Assembly (NCBI GenBank): GCA_027405735.1
Contig: JAPEHQ010000011.1
Location: 806,001-870,000 of the forward strand
Reading direction: 5' to 3'
From: Mucor racemosus
Lineage: Eukaryota > Mucoromycota > Mucoromycetes > Mucorales > Mucoraceae
DNA length: 64,000 nucleotides
In this document: in pieces, positions 1 to 11,578 of the stretch
How the letters are laid out: every line of letters begins with the position of its first letter
Numbering within the stretch: the first letter of the stretch is position 1
Translations under genes and position numbers: made by a program
The notes under the pieces: generated by a model
The model's database searches: none
Seen by the model: only the letters and a program-made list of their open reading frames with translations
What the model was told of the DNA's origin: nothing

Positions 1-1373
1 TAAATTACTAATATCATTTTCCAGTAAGTTATCAAACAAAATGTCAATTCCATAAAAATAATTGCGAGCAGAAATATATATAGATCCGTTTTTAGTTTTT
101 TCAAAAAAATTAATTTTTCAAGGAGTAGTGAAGATTTGAAGGTGTACTCTTGTTTTTTGACCCCAACCCCCACCCAAAAATCGCGGTTTTGAGCGATTTT
201 CATAACAAAATCGTAAAAACCTCTTATTGAAATTAGTTTGATTGGATACAGATTTTTAAGAGCTACAAATAACAATTAATTGTCTACAGACTATCACTAT
301 AGCATCTGTCGAATAAATTCGGAAAAACCGATAATTTTTTCTTCCAACTTTGGTTTTTACAGCTTAAATATGAAAAATTGAAACTTCGAGCTTTAATATC
401 TCTGCAAAAAATTAAGATATCCAAAGACTTTTTTATAATAAAACTTGTTTTAAAATTCTCTTTAACATATCTGAGTTTGAAAAATCTGGGCATCTTTTTT
501 TTTATTTCATTTTTTTAACATTTTCGTAAAAGATTCCAAAATATTTGTTAAATTGCGCAGAATTTTTTTACATTCATATCATCAACCTCGTTGAGCTCTC
601 TAAGTCCCAATTTAAATTTCTTCAAAATATTGATTTTTCGTGGAGATATCCTCAAAAATGTGTACAAAGAGATACCTTCGCTTCTTACTTCAATTTCCCT
701 TGTGTATGCACCCATCCCAAATTCTGAATTTGAAAAAAAAATCGACAAAAATCTTGTTTTCTCTATAAATAATGTAGCTAAAATTTTTAACAATAGTTAG
801 GTCGATAGATGATCTTACTGTACATCATCCCAATTACTTACATTTGAAACATGTTCATGAAAAGTAATGTATATCTTCAAAAAACCTCCAAAATTTCAAT
901 CACATTTTATGCAAAATTTAATGTGTAGAATTTAAAAATATACCAAAAATATTTAATTCCCTAGTCCAACTAGCTTTATAATCCATGAATCTTGCGAATG
1001 AAGCCATTTCTATTACGTTGAATTTCGAAAATGAAATACTGCTGATAGTGCTTATGCTCTGCATAAAATAATTTACAAATTCGAGAAGCTTTTAAGTTCA
1101 TTTGATTTTAGTAACGATATAGAGTTGTTATTGATTTCTGAAAAATTGTTGGAATTTCAAGCCATTAATAAAGTACATGAAATAATTTGATTGTAACTCA
1201 TTTTAAATGAAATTGCGCCAGCTTAAAATGAAGACGACAACGAACCTAATTCAGCTTTGAAAGTTAATAAAAAGGTTGTAAAATGCTCAAAATTATCATA
1301 TTATTTATTGATGTTCTTTATAAAATTAGAGGTTCACATGCAAGAGAGAAATCCAATTCATATATATATAAAA
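1..1373. repeat. Gene-free region with diverged dispersed repeat (copy A)
   Basis: No convincing gene is visible. Roughly 250-950 is recognisably the reverse complement of 14280-15090: the two share a block around 590-800 that on the minus strand reads like ISPRKINILKK followed by RELNEVDDM. A third, more diverged relative lies at about 33390-33860 in the same orientation as this copy. Reading frames across the copies are broken, so I treat this as an old non-coding or decayed mobile-element family. Boundaries are approximate and no terminal repeats or target duplications were found. Confidence 0.55.
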
Positions 1374-4300
1374 TTAAACTCTTCGATTTCTTCTTCCTCC
1401 TGTCATCCTTGAAGTTCCATTGCCACTTCCAGTACCACTTGATATATTGTCATTATTACTGGAGTTGTTGGATGGAGTTAAACCTAAACTTGCCATGCCA
1501 CTACGAATACCACCCGATCCAACATTGTTTGTATTGGATGTTGTAGATGAGATACCTAATCCTTTATTCTCATGTGAAGGAGTTGTTTGTTGCGGTGGTG
1601 TTTGTTGCTGAGTAGGTGAAGCATCGCCATACATTAATCTTGGTCTTCTTGACCTACCAGTGTTACTTGATAACATGTTGGCTGAACTAGCATTCGCTGA
1701 ACTTGCTGTGGTAGTTCGGGGTGTACTTTGTAGTGCTATTTTATATAATGCATCAGTAAAATCAACTTAAAAACATTGTATAAACAGATCAAAAAGCTAA
1801 AAATACATACATTGTCTTCTCTGTTTCTCATGTCTAAATTGTACTGATTTGAAATGAGTCAAAAGGTCACCGTATTTAATTGTATTGATTTCTTCAGTTT
1901 TTGTACTGTTAGATTTGCTGCTTTTTTTATCAGTAGATGTACTAGTAACTGTTGATGCAGCGACAGGAGAAGCCTTTGGAAGAACATGAAGAAAGCCAAG
2001 TGATGAGACACTACTTAATCTGTTTCGTAATGTTGAGAAGGCCGAGGATTGAGGTAATAACATTAAGATTCCATATAAACATTTGAATAAATAAGGATAT
2101 TTTTCCGGTTCTAACAATTGAAGACGTAAATCTGATTCAATTTGAGTGAAATTGTGTCTTCAATTCATTGAATGTAAAAAACTTACAGGTGAATACTGGC
2201 GATTCTAATAATTGAACAAGCTTGTCTACTTGTATCAACATATTTACTGTAATCTCTAATTCAGCACTGTTTTACATAAATAACTTATTAGTAATGTATT
2301 ATTTAGCAATTCAAGCGACGTACAATATCTGAAGCATATTAGCAGCATGTTCATAAACTTGAGATAACAAACATAAAGAGAATGCAGACACAGCATTGTG
2401 ACACCATGAGCGATACAATGCATTAAACAATCGTTGATTATCTCTGTGCTCCAAGTTTCTCAATCGTTTTCTTAAATCAGTCAATTCAGACGAGGTAATT
2501 AAAATGATATTCAAATTCTGAATCATAATGCTAGCAAATTCCAAATCTTCATCCTGTTCCAAAATATCAGCAATAGCACAATAGATGCGCTCTGGATCCA
2601 AACTCATGCACAACTGTCTAATAATTAAACTTCCTCTTGTTTCCAACAACCTTCTATCTGTGCTAAATAAAGACAATAAAGACATGATAAAGCTTCTAAA
2701 ATAATCATGATCCGAGTAGGACGAGATTTGTGCTAGCAACTGTAAATCACGACGGACAACATCCTCCGAGGGATCCGAAAGTGTCTTGAGAAGTGCAGGG
2801 AATGTGCCATCATCTGAAGCCAAGATTTTGTTGGGCGCCTTCTTGTGAAGCATCAATAACCAATCAAGACTTGCAACTCGAGTTTCTTCATTTTGATTGA
2901 GAAATTGTAATCTTAAATTAGCTACTGTAGCTTGATAATCAAATGGATCCGCTGCCGCTGCCGCCGCCGCCGCTGCATGTGTTGTATTGTTGGTAGATGA
3001 AAGCATAAGCGATTTCTTTTTCGAACCACTATCACCAGATGGATCACTTTTACTTGCAGCTGGTTCAGGCGGTATTGCATGTATAGGTGTTTCTAATACA
3101 AGACGTTGCAAATTTTGGTTGGTTTCAAGAGCAATGACTCGAATAGGTGTAACTGGATGCGCAAGAGATGGTAAAACTGCTTTAATAATCTCGGGGGTAT
3201 ATTGAATAATCACATTTTGAGCAATTTCAATGAACGCATTGATCCATAATAATGCTGTTTTTTGAATATCTTCCTCTGAAGATGAAAGATGAGGCACAAG
3301 GATTTCCACAATCTTGCCATATTGTACAATAACACCTTGACCAGGAACATAGGTTCCTTTTCCATGGCCATCATTTTCTGAATCTACAGATGATTTTTCG
3401 TCTTGCTCATCATCCTCATCACCTTTATCATCAATATTATTTACTACTTTTTCATTTTCTTCTTCTGCTACTGTTGCAGTTTCTCCTGGTTTCGTTTCTT
3501 CTTCTTTTTCTTCTTCTGTTGTAGCAATATTTTCCTTCTCTGTAGTAGCAAAAACAGTAGCAGCTGGTTTCTTGCTTTTCTCTTTCTTTAATAGTGCTTG
3601 TTGTTGTTTTTGCTGTTGCTGCTTGATCTGTAAAGCACGAGCAGCAGCAGCCTCTTTGATTTCATTCAAGAAATCTTGCAGCAAACCACTTGCAGCTACT
3701 CGGACATCTTCACTCACATCATTCAAACATCTAATCAGGCCATCCAAGAATTCAGGCAAGAATGAAATCAATTCAAGATCAGGAATAGAATCTAGAACAC
3801 ACATCCAAGAAACTAAAAATTGTCTGGCAGCTGAATTGCGGACATAAATACGTTGGCTGAGCAAAGGTATAAATCGTGGCAATGAAAATGCTGTATTGCG
3901 AGGTAATGAAGAAGGTGTATCTAATTTATCGCCACCAGCTTCAATTGAATTGTAAGGTTCGCCGTAAGGTGACACATAGGTTGTTGATAACTCTGATACA
4001 ATGTCTTTGATTAGTCGATCAAGTAATTCCGCACCATTCTTTACACTAATTTCCGAATCTGCAGAGAGCTATGGACTTATTAATAACTATTTTTTCAAGG
4101 TGAATCTTATGCTTAAACTGTACCTTGCATAATGCGTCAAATATACTATTGAAATAGCGCAATACTTCGCCTTTTGCTACTTTGGCAATATTGTACATAC
4201 TCTCACAAGCATAATAACGCACTTTTTGATCTTGATTACTAAAGCACGAGAGAATAGGTGGAACAATAATGTCGAGATATCTTGAAACACCCTAAATTTT

Positions 4301-4652
4301 GATATTTAATACAAGCTATATCGCAAAACTGATTGATAAAAACTTACAGGACCAAGTGCTATAGATGTCGCGGCCAACCCAATCAAGCCACCGTATCGAG
4401 CATAAGGATTATTAGAATACACAAACTCTTGTACAAGAGCATCTACTATTTGAGTGATTCTCTCATTGGAATCTTCATTTTCACGTACAAGTCTAAAAAT
4501 GTGAAATAATGTGAGCATTTTTTAATAAATCTGTTGTCATGGCAATATCTGGAAACTCACCTCTCAATTTCCAGGGCAGCAGCCTTTCTTTTATCATAGA
4601 TTTTATCTGTTAACCCTTTGATTAAACTCGGTGAAAATATACTCGCTTCCAT
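1374..4652 (-). CDS. VAC14: VAC14-like scaffold of the PI3P 5-kinase complex
   Basis: Reconstructed from seven exons: 4652-4561, 4492-4348, 4291-4124, 4068-2324, 2266-2187, 2131-1811 and 1765-1374 (2943 nt, 980 aa). The family scaffolds the Fab1/PIKfyve and Fig4 enzymes that make and remove PI(3,5)P2 on vacuolar and endosomal membranes. The N-terminus (LIKGLTDKIYDKRKAAALEI) matches the family start, followed by HEAT-type repeats. The conserved C-terminal Fig4-binding region includes LETRGSLIIRQLC, SSELTDLRKRLRNLE and ALYRSWCHNAVSAFSLCLL. A Lys/Gln/Glu-rich low-complexity insert lies around residues 215-310, and the last 130 residues are Ser/Asn/Thr-rich; together these probably explain why it is longer than yeast or human Vac14. 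The start is the only ATG giving the family N-terminus. Confidence 0.93.
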
Positions 4653-5702
4653 GATTTATTTGAAAAAAGGGGGGGAAGGGTGAGGGCGGGTTGGTGTTGG
4701 AAGAAAGAAGATAAAAACTCAACAAAAACTTTTTTTTCTTGGTGTGTGATACATAGAACAAGAAACACTTCCCCTCATGACGTATTTTGTAAAAAAAAGA
4801 ACGATGGAAATTGGTCGTACAACATTTGTTTATGCATGTTTGATGAGATGTAATGTAGGTCTGATGTTTTTTTGTTTTGTTTCCTGTATACACATTTTAA
4901 TGCAAAATGCTTTGAATCTACTGTTATTTCCTAACGGGATCTGTAATAAAGACGTTGCCAGGATCCGAGAAAGGTAGTTTTAATGTCTATTTAATGTTTC
5001 TCGATATTTCAATGTCTAGTAAAAGCAGTATTTTCCACCGTAAGATGAAAAATACATTTAAAATGTGATATGAGAAAACAGGCTTTCAAATGCTGAAGGT
5101 TAGAGGCGCATGCATGCAAATCTATAATTACACAATTAAATTACATACATTCAAATTGATTGCATTGTTTATTTGATATAACGGTACTTGATATGTATGT
5201 TTCGATAATATCGTGATACTTTTTAAAATAACACTCTTATATCGCACATCCAAGTATCCAGCTCACATACGGAGTTTGGGTAAAAGTGCGGATATTAGCG
5301 ACACCTCTTACAAAAAATGCAAATAATCGTTTAAAAATGAAGTATACCACTAAATAAAAATATACACATGTATTTCATATGTTACCTTAACTGGAAACAA
5401 AAATAAATAGAGGATACACATTGTTTCACGCCGTTGAGAAATCTTTTAAAACTATTCAAGCTTCGAAAATCAATGAACTTAGTAAATCAGAATGCCTAAA
5501 AAGATATATTTTAAAAGTTTTTTCAAAAGTATCAAATGATTGCAAAAGATTTTTGGTTTAATTCTAATGTAGCTCACCCATCATAATATTATATTATATT
5601 TTTTTTTTATTCATACAATACGGTATATCGCCGAAAAAGCTCACACAAAGTAAACCATTGTATGCTGATATTGAAAATGTACTACCTGTAAAAATCAAAT
5701 GT
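4653..5702. other. Intergenic, no gene recognised
   Basis: This is the upstream region of VAC14 and the downstream region of the first NmrA-like gene. It is AT-rich with a G-rich tract just upstream of VAC14 (about 4665-4700). Short open frames here show no protein-like composition and no splice-supported extension. Confidence 0.5.
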
Positions 5703-6584
5703 TTATTGAATACGATGCTTATTAGCTGTTAAATACGCTTCTAAAGTCTCTGGCTCTCTACCCAAGAGAATTTCAATTGATGGTGTTACCCTAGCAAGAT
5801 CCATAGTCTCTAAATTATCACACAAATCAAGAGCTAAAATATGAGGGAAATTTCTCATTTCCATGATTTTGTTATATTTAGCAGTTGCCGAGACTTGAAT
5901 GTAAGGGATTTGTTTGTCGACAACTTTTGAAAGGATTTCAGCACGCTGATTTGATGTAAGCACTTGACCGGTTAGATTATAAACAGCATCTGCATGTTTA
6001 CATACATCCTCTCTTAAAACTATAGCAGCTACAGCGCCAATGTCGTTGGGAGAAATCCAACCTAAAGGTCTATCTGGTTCAGCGTTGTCATAGATACCAC
6101 CATCTTGAATAGGTCGGCCATGAGCAGCCATGTTAGACATAAAACGAGCAGGTCTCAATGCAACCATGTATCCTCGATTAGGGAGATCAAAAATAGCCTT
6201 TTCGCCATAATATTGAAATGATCCAATATGACTTTCACGCCATCCCATATTGACAGCCCACGAAGAAATGTCAACAATTTGCTTTACACCTGCTGCATAA
6301 GCGTATCTTGCAATGGTTTCTTTAGTTTTGGCAAAGTTGGCGCCTTCCGTACACAAAAGAAAGAGGCGAGTATGGCCTTTGATGCCTTCTTGAATTGGAT
6401 CGAGATTGTTGTAATCGCCTTGAACAATATGAACTAAATCGCCACCATGTGGAAATAGGGATTTTACTTTGTCCTCATTTCGCGAAAATAAAGTTACAGA
6501 AATACGATTGTCAAGAAGATCGTTAACAACTTTAGTACCAATGTTACCAGTACCACCAATAATGAATATACGTTCAAAAGACAT
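5703..6584 (-). CDS. NmrA-like NAD(P)-binding protein, paralogue 1
   Basis: Single-exon gene, 293 aa. The N-terminal Rossmann motif GGTGNIGTKVV, close to the first residue, is the dinucleotide-binding loop of atypical short-chain dehydrogenases of the NmrA/NAD(P)-binding class. Members act as redox sensors or as reductases; the substrate cannot be told from sequence. Further family-like segments are TLFSRNEDKV, VQGDYNNLD, VDISSWAVNMG and LRPARFMSN. It lies about 500 bp downstream of a full-length paralogue of identical length on the same strand, so the pair is a tandem duplication. It has no introns, unlike most multi-domain genes nearby. Catalytic activity is not established: the classical SDR YxxxK motif is not evident at its usual place. 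Confidence 0.85.
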   Translation of the reverse strand: MSFERIFIIGGTGNIGTKVVNDLLDNRISVTLFSRNEDKVKSLFPHGGDLVHIVQGDYNNLDPIQEGIKGHTRLFLLCTEGANFAKTKETIARYAYAAGVKQIVDISSWAVNMGWRESHIGSFQYYGEKAIFDLPNRGYMVALRPARFMSNMAAHGRPIQDGGIYDNAEPDRPLGWISPNDIGAVAAIVLREDVCKHADAVYNLTGQVLTSNQRAEILSKVVDKQIPYIQVSATAKYNKIMEMRNFPHILALDLCDNLETMDLARVTPSIEILLGREPETLEAYLTANKHRIQ

Positions 6585-7097
6585 TTTAAATATTATAAAG
6601 AAATAGTCAAATCACTCGCCCGTCAGGCATTTATAGTTTTTCATAAAATAGATGAAACCGGCAATATTTTCTATATTTTTTCGCTTTCGACATATATTAT
6701 GCATTGCGTATACCACTTCCAAATTAGGAGTATGGCGAAAGTGCGCACCTCGCAGAGCTTAAATTTCGGTCCTGGCTTGCCGTTCCACAGTTTGATCAGA
6801 ACTTTATATAGCAGTAAATGAGCATATTTCATTGCTAATGTTATTTATTTTAATATATACCACATTTTATGCATTAAATGTTTATAAAAATAGAAAAACA
6901 GCTATATTATATTTCGTCGTTAATGCTGCAATTTTATTTTCTAGATACTGAATTACCTAACAAGATTAAATTAGTTTCAAGGCGATCGCATTGATCATCT
7001 TTTAAAAAACAATTACAGTTGAATATCAAATTTTAAGGTTCGAGTAAAGACGATTTATTTAATTAAATTTGCACGATGATTAAATTAAACTAGTAAC
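6585..7097. other. Intergenic between tandem NmrA-like genes
   Basis: About 510 bp, AT-rich. It holds the promoter of paralogue 1 and the 3' region of paralogue 2. No other gene or repeat is seen. Confidence 0.5.
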
Positions 7098-7979
7098 TTA
7101 TTTGAGGCTGTCCTTGTTGGCAGTAAGATATTCTTCAAGAGTTTCAGGCTTTCTGTTGAGCAAAATCTCAATTGAAGGGGTAACTTTAGCATCATCACAC
7201 CCATCCAAATTATCACAGAAATCTATTGCAATCACATGATTGAACACACCACTAGCCATAATTTGCTTGTATTTTTGAGCAGGGGCAATCTTGGTATACT
7301 TGATTTCCTTACCAATAACACGAGAGAAGATAGCAGCACGTTCAGCAGAAGTAACAACATCACCAGTCAAATTATAAACGGCTTCACCATGCTTTTTGAC
7401 ATCTTCACGCAAAATGACAGCAGCAACAGCACCGATATCGTTAGTAGAGATGAAACCTTGAGGCTGATCGGGGTCAGCAGTATCAAAGATACAATTAGTA
7501 GCAACTGGGTTAGTCATATGCAAATGGTTAGACATGAAACGACCAGGACGAAGAGTGACCATATTGGCACGGTTAGGAATATCAAAGATGGCCCTTTCAC
7601 CATAGTAATGCTCAGATCCAATGGAGCTAGTTCTCCAACCAATGTTCACGGTGAAAGAAGAAAGGTCCACAACTTGTTGAACACCTGCTTCATAAGCATA
7701 AGTAGCAATTGTTCTCTTTGTGTTTGCGAAATCAGTGAAATCACCAATTAATAAAAAGAGACGAGTATGACCCTTGATACCTTCCTTGATGGGAGATAAA
7801 TCCTTGTAATCACCTTGAACTACATTGACAAGGTCTTTACCATGAGAGAATAACGAAGCAACCTTTTCGGGACTACGAGCATACAAGGTAACTGGGATCT
7901 TGTTGTCGAGAAGATCATTTACAGTCTTGATACCAATGTTACCAGTACCGCCGATGATGAAAACGCGTTCAGAAGACAT
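7098..7979 (-). CDS. NmrA-like NAD(P)-binding protein, paralogue 2
   Basis: Single-exon gene, 293 aa, the same length as its downstream neighbour and alignable end to end. It has the same Rossmann loop (IIGGTGNIGIKTV), the conserved VQGDYKDLSPI and LRPGRFMSN segments, and the same C-terminal pattern (VTPSIEILLNRKPETLEEYL). It is predicted to be a soluble NAD(P)-binding oxidoreductase or redox sensor of the NmrA-like family. Codon use looks more biased (CC- and TC-ending codons) than in paralogue 1, suggesting higher expression, but this is only an impression. The start ATG sits just downstream of an A/T-rich leader, and a TATA-like tttttatata lies about 60 bp upstream. Confidence 0.86.
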   Translation of the reverse strand: MSSERVFIIGGTGNIGIKTVNDLLDNKIPVTLYARSPEKVASLFSHGKDLVNVVQGDYKDLSPIKEGIKGHTRLFLLIGDFTDFANTKRTIATYAYEAGVQQVVDLSSFTVNIGWRTSSIGSEHYYGERAIFDIPNRANMVTLRPGRFMSNHLHMTNPVATNCIFDTADPDQPQGFISTNDIGAVAAVILREDVKKHGEAVYNLTGDVVTSAERAAIFSRVIGKEIKYTKIAPAQKYKQIMASGVFNHVIAIDFCDNLDGCDDAKVTPSIEILLNRKPETLEEYLTANKDSLK

Positions 7980-9045
7980 ATTTATTTATTTAAAGTTAAA
8001 AATATAATTTTGGGGAACTTGAAGATTTTGAGTTCCTTTTTATATACTATTACTTCTTGCTGGAGCTGAAACAGCATTGACAATTTTTGATGATGAATTA
8101 AGGTATTTCTTAAAAAGGCATTGAATATAAACGTAACAACGTGTGAAGCAACAAATAACTGTTTTAGGAAATGGATAGGCTCAGTCAGGGTAAATATTTG
8201 CATTATACTGTACCAAATATTGCCTTTTTGAGGATTTGGAAATGGATACACGTAAGCCCGAGAATGCGCGAAGGTAGCCGGTAACAGGGAAATAAGCCCT
8301 ATTGATTTTTCGTAGTACTTTTATTTGCAAATCACCTATTTACTTGTATCAAATATAATTAATAAACATTCTCCATATAAGGAGGAGGAGTATCATTTAT
8401 CGATCAACTATGGATGAACATTGTAAACATTATTGTTTCTAAAACGTGCAAAACCCCATATGCCATGTGGAATATATATACTTCTTTCAGGGCAAATTAA
8501 ACTGCTCGAATAATGAACTTATCTATGGTTTCATACAGTCTCCTGCTTAAAAATCGTCTATTTGAATATACAACAAAAAAGACTAATATTTTTTTATAAA
8601 CTGAAATCAAATAGAAGGTACAAGTACTATACATGTTTTTCCTATTGTTTATTTGGAAATAAATTATTAACTGTTAATGTTAGGGCACGTTATAATATCT
8701 TTCTCGAACAAAAAAAGCGTCCAGGACTTAATCATTTTGTTCCATTATTATCTACGTTATAATCAATGCTTTTTAGGTCTAAAGTCGATATCTACTACCT
8801 GGAGAAAAACTAGTGATTATAGAAATATGCATAGTATTCACTTGACTTGTTAATCTATTAAGTTTCTAAAAAATATTTGTTACTGTTTGATGACCAACAG
8901 CCAAGAAGAGGAAAACAAGGTGTTGTCTTGCATTATATCACTACCAACTATCAAAGGTACACTATAATAATTACTTATTAGTAGCTTGTTATTACTAATT
9001 GATTTACTAATAAATCAATTTTTATAGGTCAAAAGTCAAAAGTAG

Positions 9046-9156
9046 GTTTGTTCTGGTAAAGCATTGAATAACTTGGCTTGGGACAAAGAGGGTAAAAAGG
9101 TGGCAATAATAATAGGTCCCAGTGATGGCCATGTTTATGTTTATGATGTTGGAGGG
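9046..9156 (+). pseudogene. Captured exon resembling dynein intermediate-chain WD40 blade
   Basis: Between an AG acceptor and a GTAAG donor the sequence reads SGKALNNLAWDKEGKKVA, then GPSDGHVYVYDVGG. This is the pattern of the C-terminal WD40 region of cytoplasmic dynein intermediate chains (basis: family knowledge, no search run). The flanks are non-coding repeat sequence and the rest of the gene is absent, so it is a gene fragment carried by the repeat. A related copy at 43680-43866 has the cleaner ending YDIGE. Confidence 0.7.
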
Positions 9157-9859
9157 GTAAGACTAAAACTTAATGTAAATCACCTCTAGCGCAAGTAAGA
9201 CTATGTTATCATCAAATAAACTACCACACAATATTAGCATGTATAAATATTTAAAGTAACAAGCTTGAATCAAGTGGGTACAGCATCATTAATTCTTGAA
9301 AAAGTTCTCAAGTATTATAAAATCTCTTATTTTTAAGACTTACAAGGCTTATAAGCGGAATATTAATTTCGAAAATTATTCTTGTCCAGATCATCAATTT
9401 TGACATTTTTTAATTTTTTTTTTTCTGATTTTGCAAATCTAGAGTTAATTATACTACCAACTATAAAAACAAAAAGTATACACATATACAGAATTTAGCG
9501 CTCTATTTGCTCAATAAAAAATAATAAACTTTTCCATTACAAAATATCACATGAAAATCCTTTAATCAAAAAACCGTTTTTGGGCCAAAAATGCCAAGTT
9601 TCATTACTTAACATTTAATATTAAGCTTTTATAAAATGTGTATTAGTCATGGCTACAATTTTCTCTCACAATGTAGTATGTTTAAACGTTGGTTTTGGTA
9701 TCAAAATTTGATTTTTCTGTTTTTTGATAAAAATCATGAGTGTTGGTAAGGACAAAATGAGTCCCGAAAATGTCCGCTACAAAGTCTGAATTTTCAGACT
9801 GTACGTGGTTAAATACAAGAAAATTTTTAAAAAAAACCGCTGCTTTATTTAAAACTTAG

Positions 9860-10179
9860 TGTAGTAAACTACATATACCAAGTTTGTTTAGTAATCAAAT
9901 TGATCTTAGTCAACATCTAAGATCTAATAACTTTAAATCACACAAAGCTTTAAAATATCAAATTGTACCACTGGTACTCCCAAACTAGGAACTAAACCAT
10001 GAAGATCTTGCTTCAAGATCTTATTACTGTATTATTAATAGAATTAGAAAATAGTATATATATCACAAAGGCTATGGTAACCCATAAACCTTTGCTTTTA
10101 CTTTATATCTGAAATAAATATCAAAGAGTTATAATTGTAGTCGCAACGCTTTTTTTGTTTAATTACTATTTTTGTAGCA
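9860..10179. mobile_element. Solo LTR, 320 bp, nested in left arm
   Basis: The insertion begins TG (tgtagtaaac) and ends CA (tttgtagca) and is flanked by the 5-bp direct repeat cttag at 9855-9859 and 10180-10184. The right arm and the 44.5-kb copy both have the uninterrupted site aaaacttagatat, proving an insertion. A TATA-like stretch (gtatatatat) and an AATAAA-like signal inside fit an LTR. No retrotransposon coding region is next to it, so it is a solo LTR left by LTR-LTR recombination, or a short LTR-like element. Confidence 0.85.
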
Positions 10180-10309
10180 CTTAGATATATACCATAGTAT
10201 AAGAGACTTAGCCGTTCAGTCTCGCTATGCTCAATTACGGCGTCGTTCTACGGGCTCGTTTTTGCAATTTTTTAATGAATCTATAATATGACAGACGGTT
10301 TTTCTGGTA

Positions 10310-11578
10310 TAAAATGCATGTTCATTAGGGCCGACCTATGCTGCACAAGATGATTTGGTTGTGCCGCCCAGGTGGGCTGTACACTATAAACTGAGCTGCT
10401 GTGCCCACTGAATAATATGGTTAAAAAGATAACAATATGCACATGGTCACAACAAGAGAAACTGCACACGAGTACAACGCTAACCCTAGTATGTGCAGAA
10501 TTATATATTCTGTCCATGTGCATAACAACATTAATAACATGTGTGCATGATAAGAAATCTGACCATGAGCATAATAATGCGCTGATCGTATGGGCACAAA
10601 TTGGTTTGTATATGAGCATCGTGTCGTTCTCAAAATCCCATTGCATTTTTTTTACTGGGCTGGATTTTTAAATTATATTTGTTTTTATTAATATAAATTA
10701 TAGACAACACAATTCAATACATTGTTGATGTAGAGCAATACATGCAAGGACCAATATATTTACAATTATCATCATTTGTAAATATGCTTATAGCTATAAC
10801 TGTTTACAGCAACAATGGTTTTTGCTCGAGTATAAACTGAAATAACATTTGTACTGCTTAAATTTATATGCAAGCCAAATCTAAGATTATAGATGTCACT
10901 TTATCACACATAAAATTTAAACAAATTAACCTTCTTTAAACTTATAATTTTAGTTTACGATTGTCAGATGTAAAAAGATTTGTTTCCAGTATACAGTAGC
11001 TACGATCAAAACTATGGTTATTAGACAAAACATTAGATTATTCTTTTTTTTTGTCTTTCTATATCATTTGAAATTTTATCACTTTTCTGGAACATTTCGT
11101 GGGTTTGTAGCCAGTTCTAGCTTTTCATTGATTAGATATAAATATCATTATTGTCTTCGATTTGATCTGGTAATCAAGAAATACGCCCAACAATACAGTA
11201 GTAAATAATAATGATATTCGATCCTAAAATGCGGTTTAATAAAAATATCAGTCTCTAATATAACGACTGCTACCTATATTAAAAAAATTAGTCCCTTATT
11301 ATGTTAGAATGCGTATTCAGATACAAGAAAAGAATATCAGCTTGATATTCTGATATGCCGTATCAAACGGTGAATTATATCCTTGAAATATGAAAACAAA
11401 AAGGGAGAAACAATACACGTAGAAAAAGATTTTGAAGGCTTTGCATTATTTAGTAGCGCAATTAAAACCCTACTAAATTGCTCATTTCAGCCAATGTAAA
11501 AGCAGCATTACAGCGCCTGAACTATAAACTAAGCAAAATAGGCAATATTTGTTACTATAATAGAAACATAAAATTCTC
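10310..11578. other. Unique spacer between the inverted arms
   Basis: A 1269-bp segment between the arms. It holds open frames of up to about 120 codons on either strand, rich in Cys, His and Ser, without recognisable motifs. No transposase signature was found. It is not recognisably similar to the corresponding spacer at about 44.7-45.3 kb. Confidence 0.55.

Larger units (their letters stand above)
8569..10309 (+). repeat. Left arm of a 4.4-kb inverted-repeat element
   Basis: This 1741-bp segment is matched almost base for base by the reverse complement of 11579-12989. Outer ends read tacaacaaaaaagactaata and inner ends read tttttctggta in both arms. The length difference (1741 against 1411) is almost wholly explained by a 320-bp solo LTR plus 5-bp target duplication nested here. 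The arm carries a captured exon (9046-9156). Near identity implies a recent inverted duplication or long terminal inverted repeats of one element. No target duplication is obvious outside the outer ends. Confidence 0.9.

Noticed and set aside
2987..3205. Plus-strand frame inside VAC14
   Set aside because: Antisense to the large VAC14 exon.
7037..7052. ggttcgag resembling a tRNA B box
   Set aside because: No A box at proper distance and no cloverleaf. Chance match.
7236..7751. 171-codon plus-strand open frame
   Set aside because: Exactly antisense to the second NmrA-like gene. Shadow frame produced by that gene's codon bias.
10281..10671. Overlapping open frames on both strands in the repeat spacer
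   Set aside because: Cys/His/Ser-rich, no motif, mutually antisense, located between inverted arms. No support for coding.
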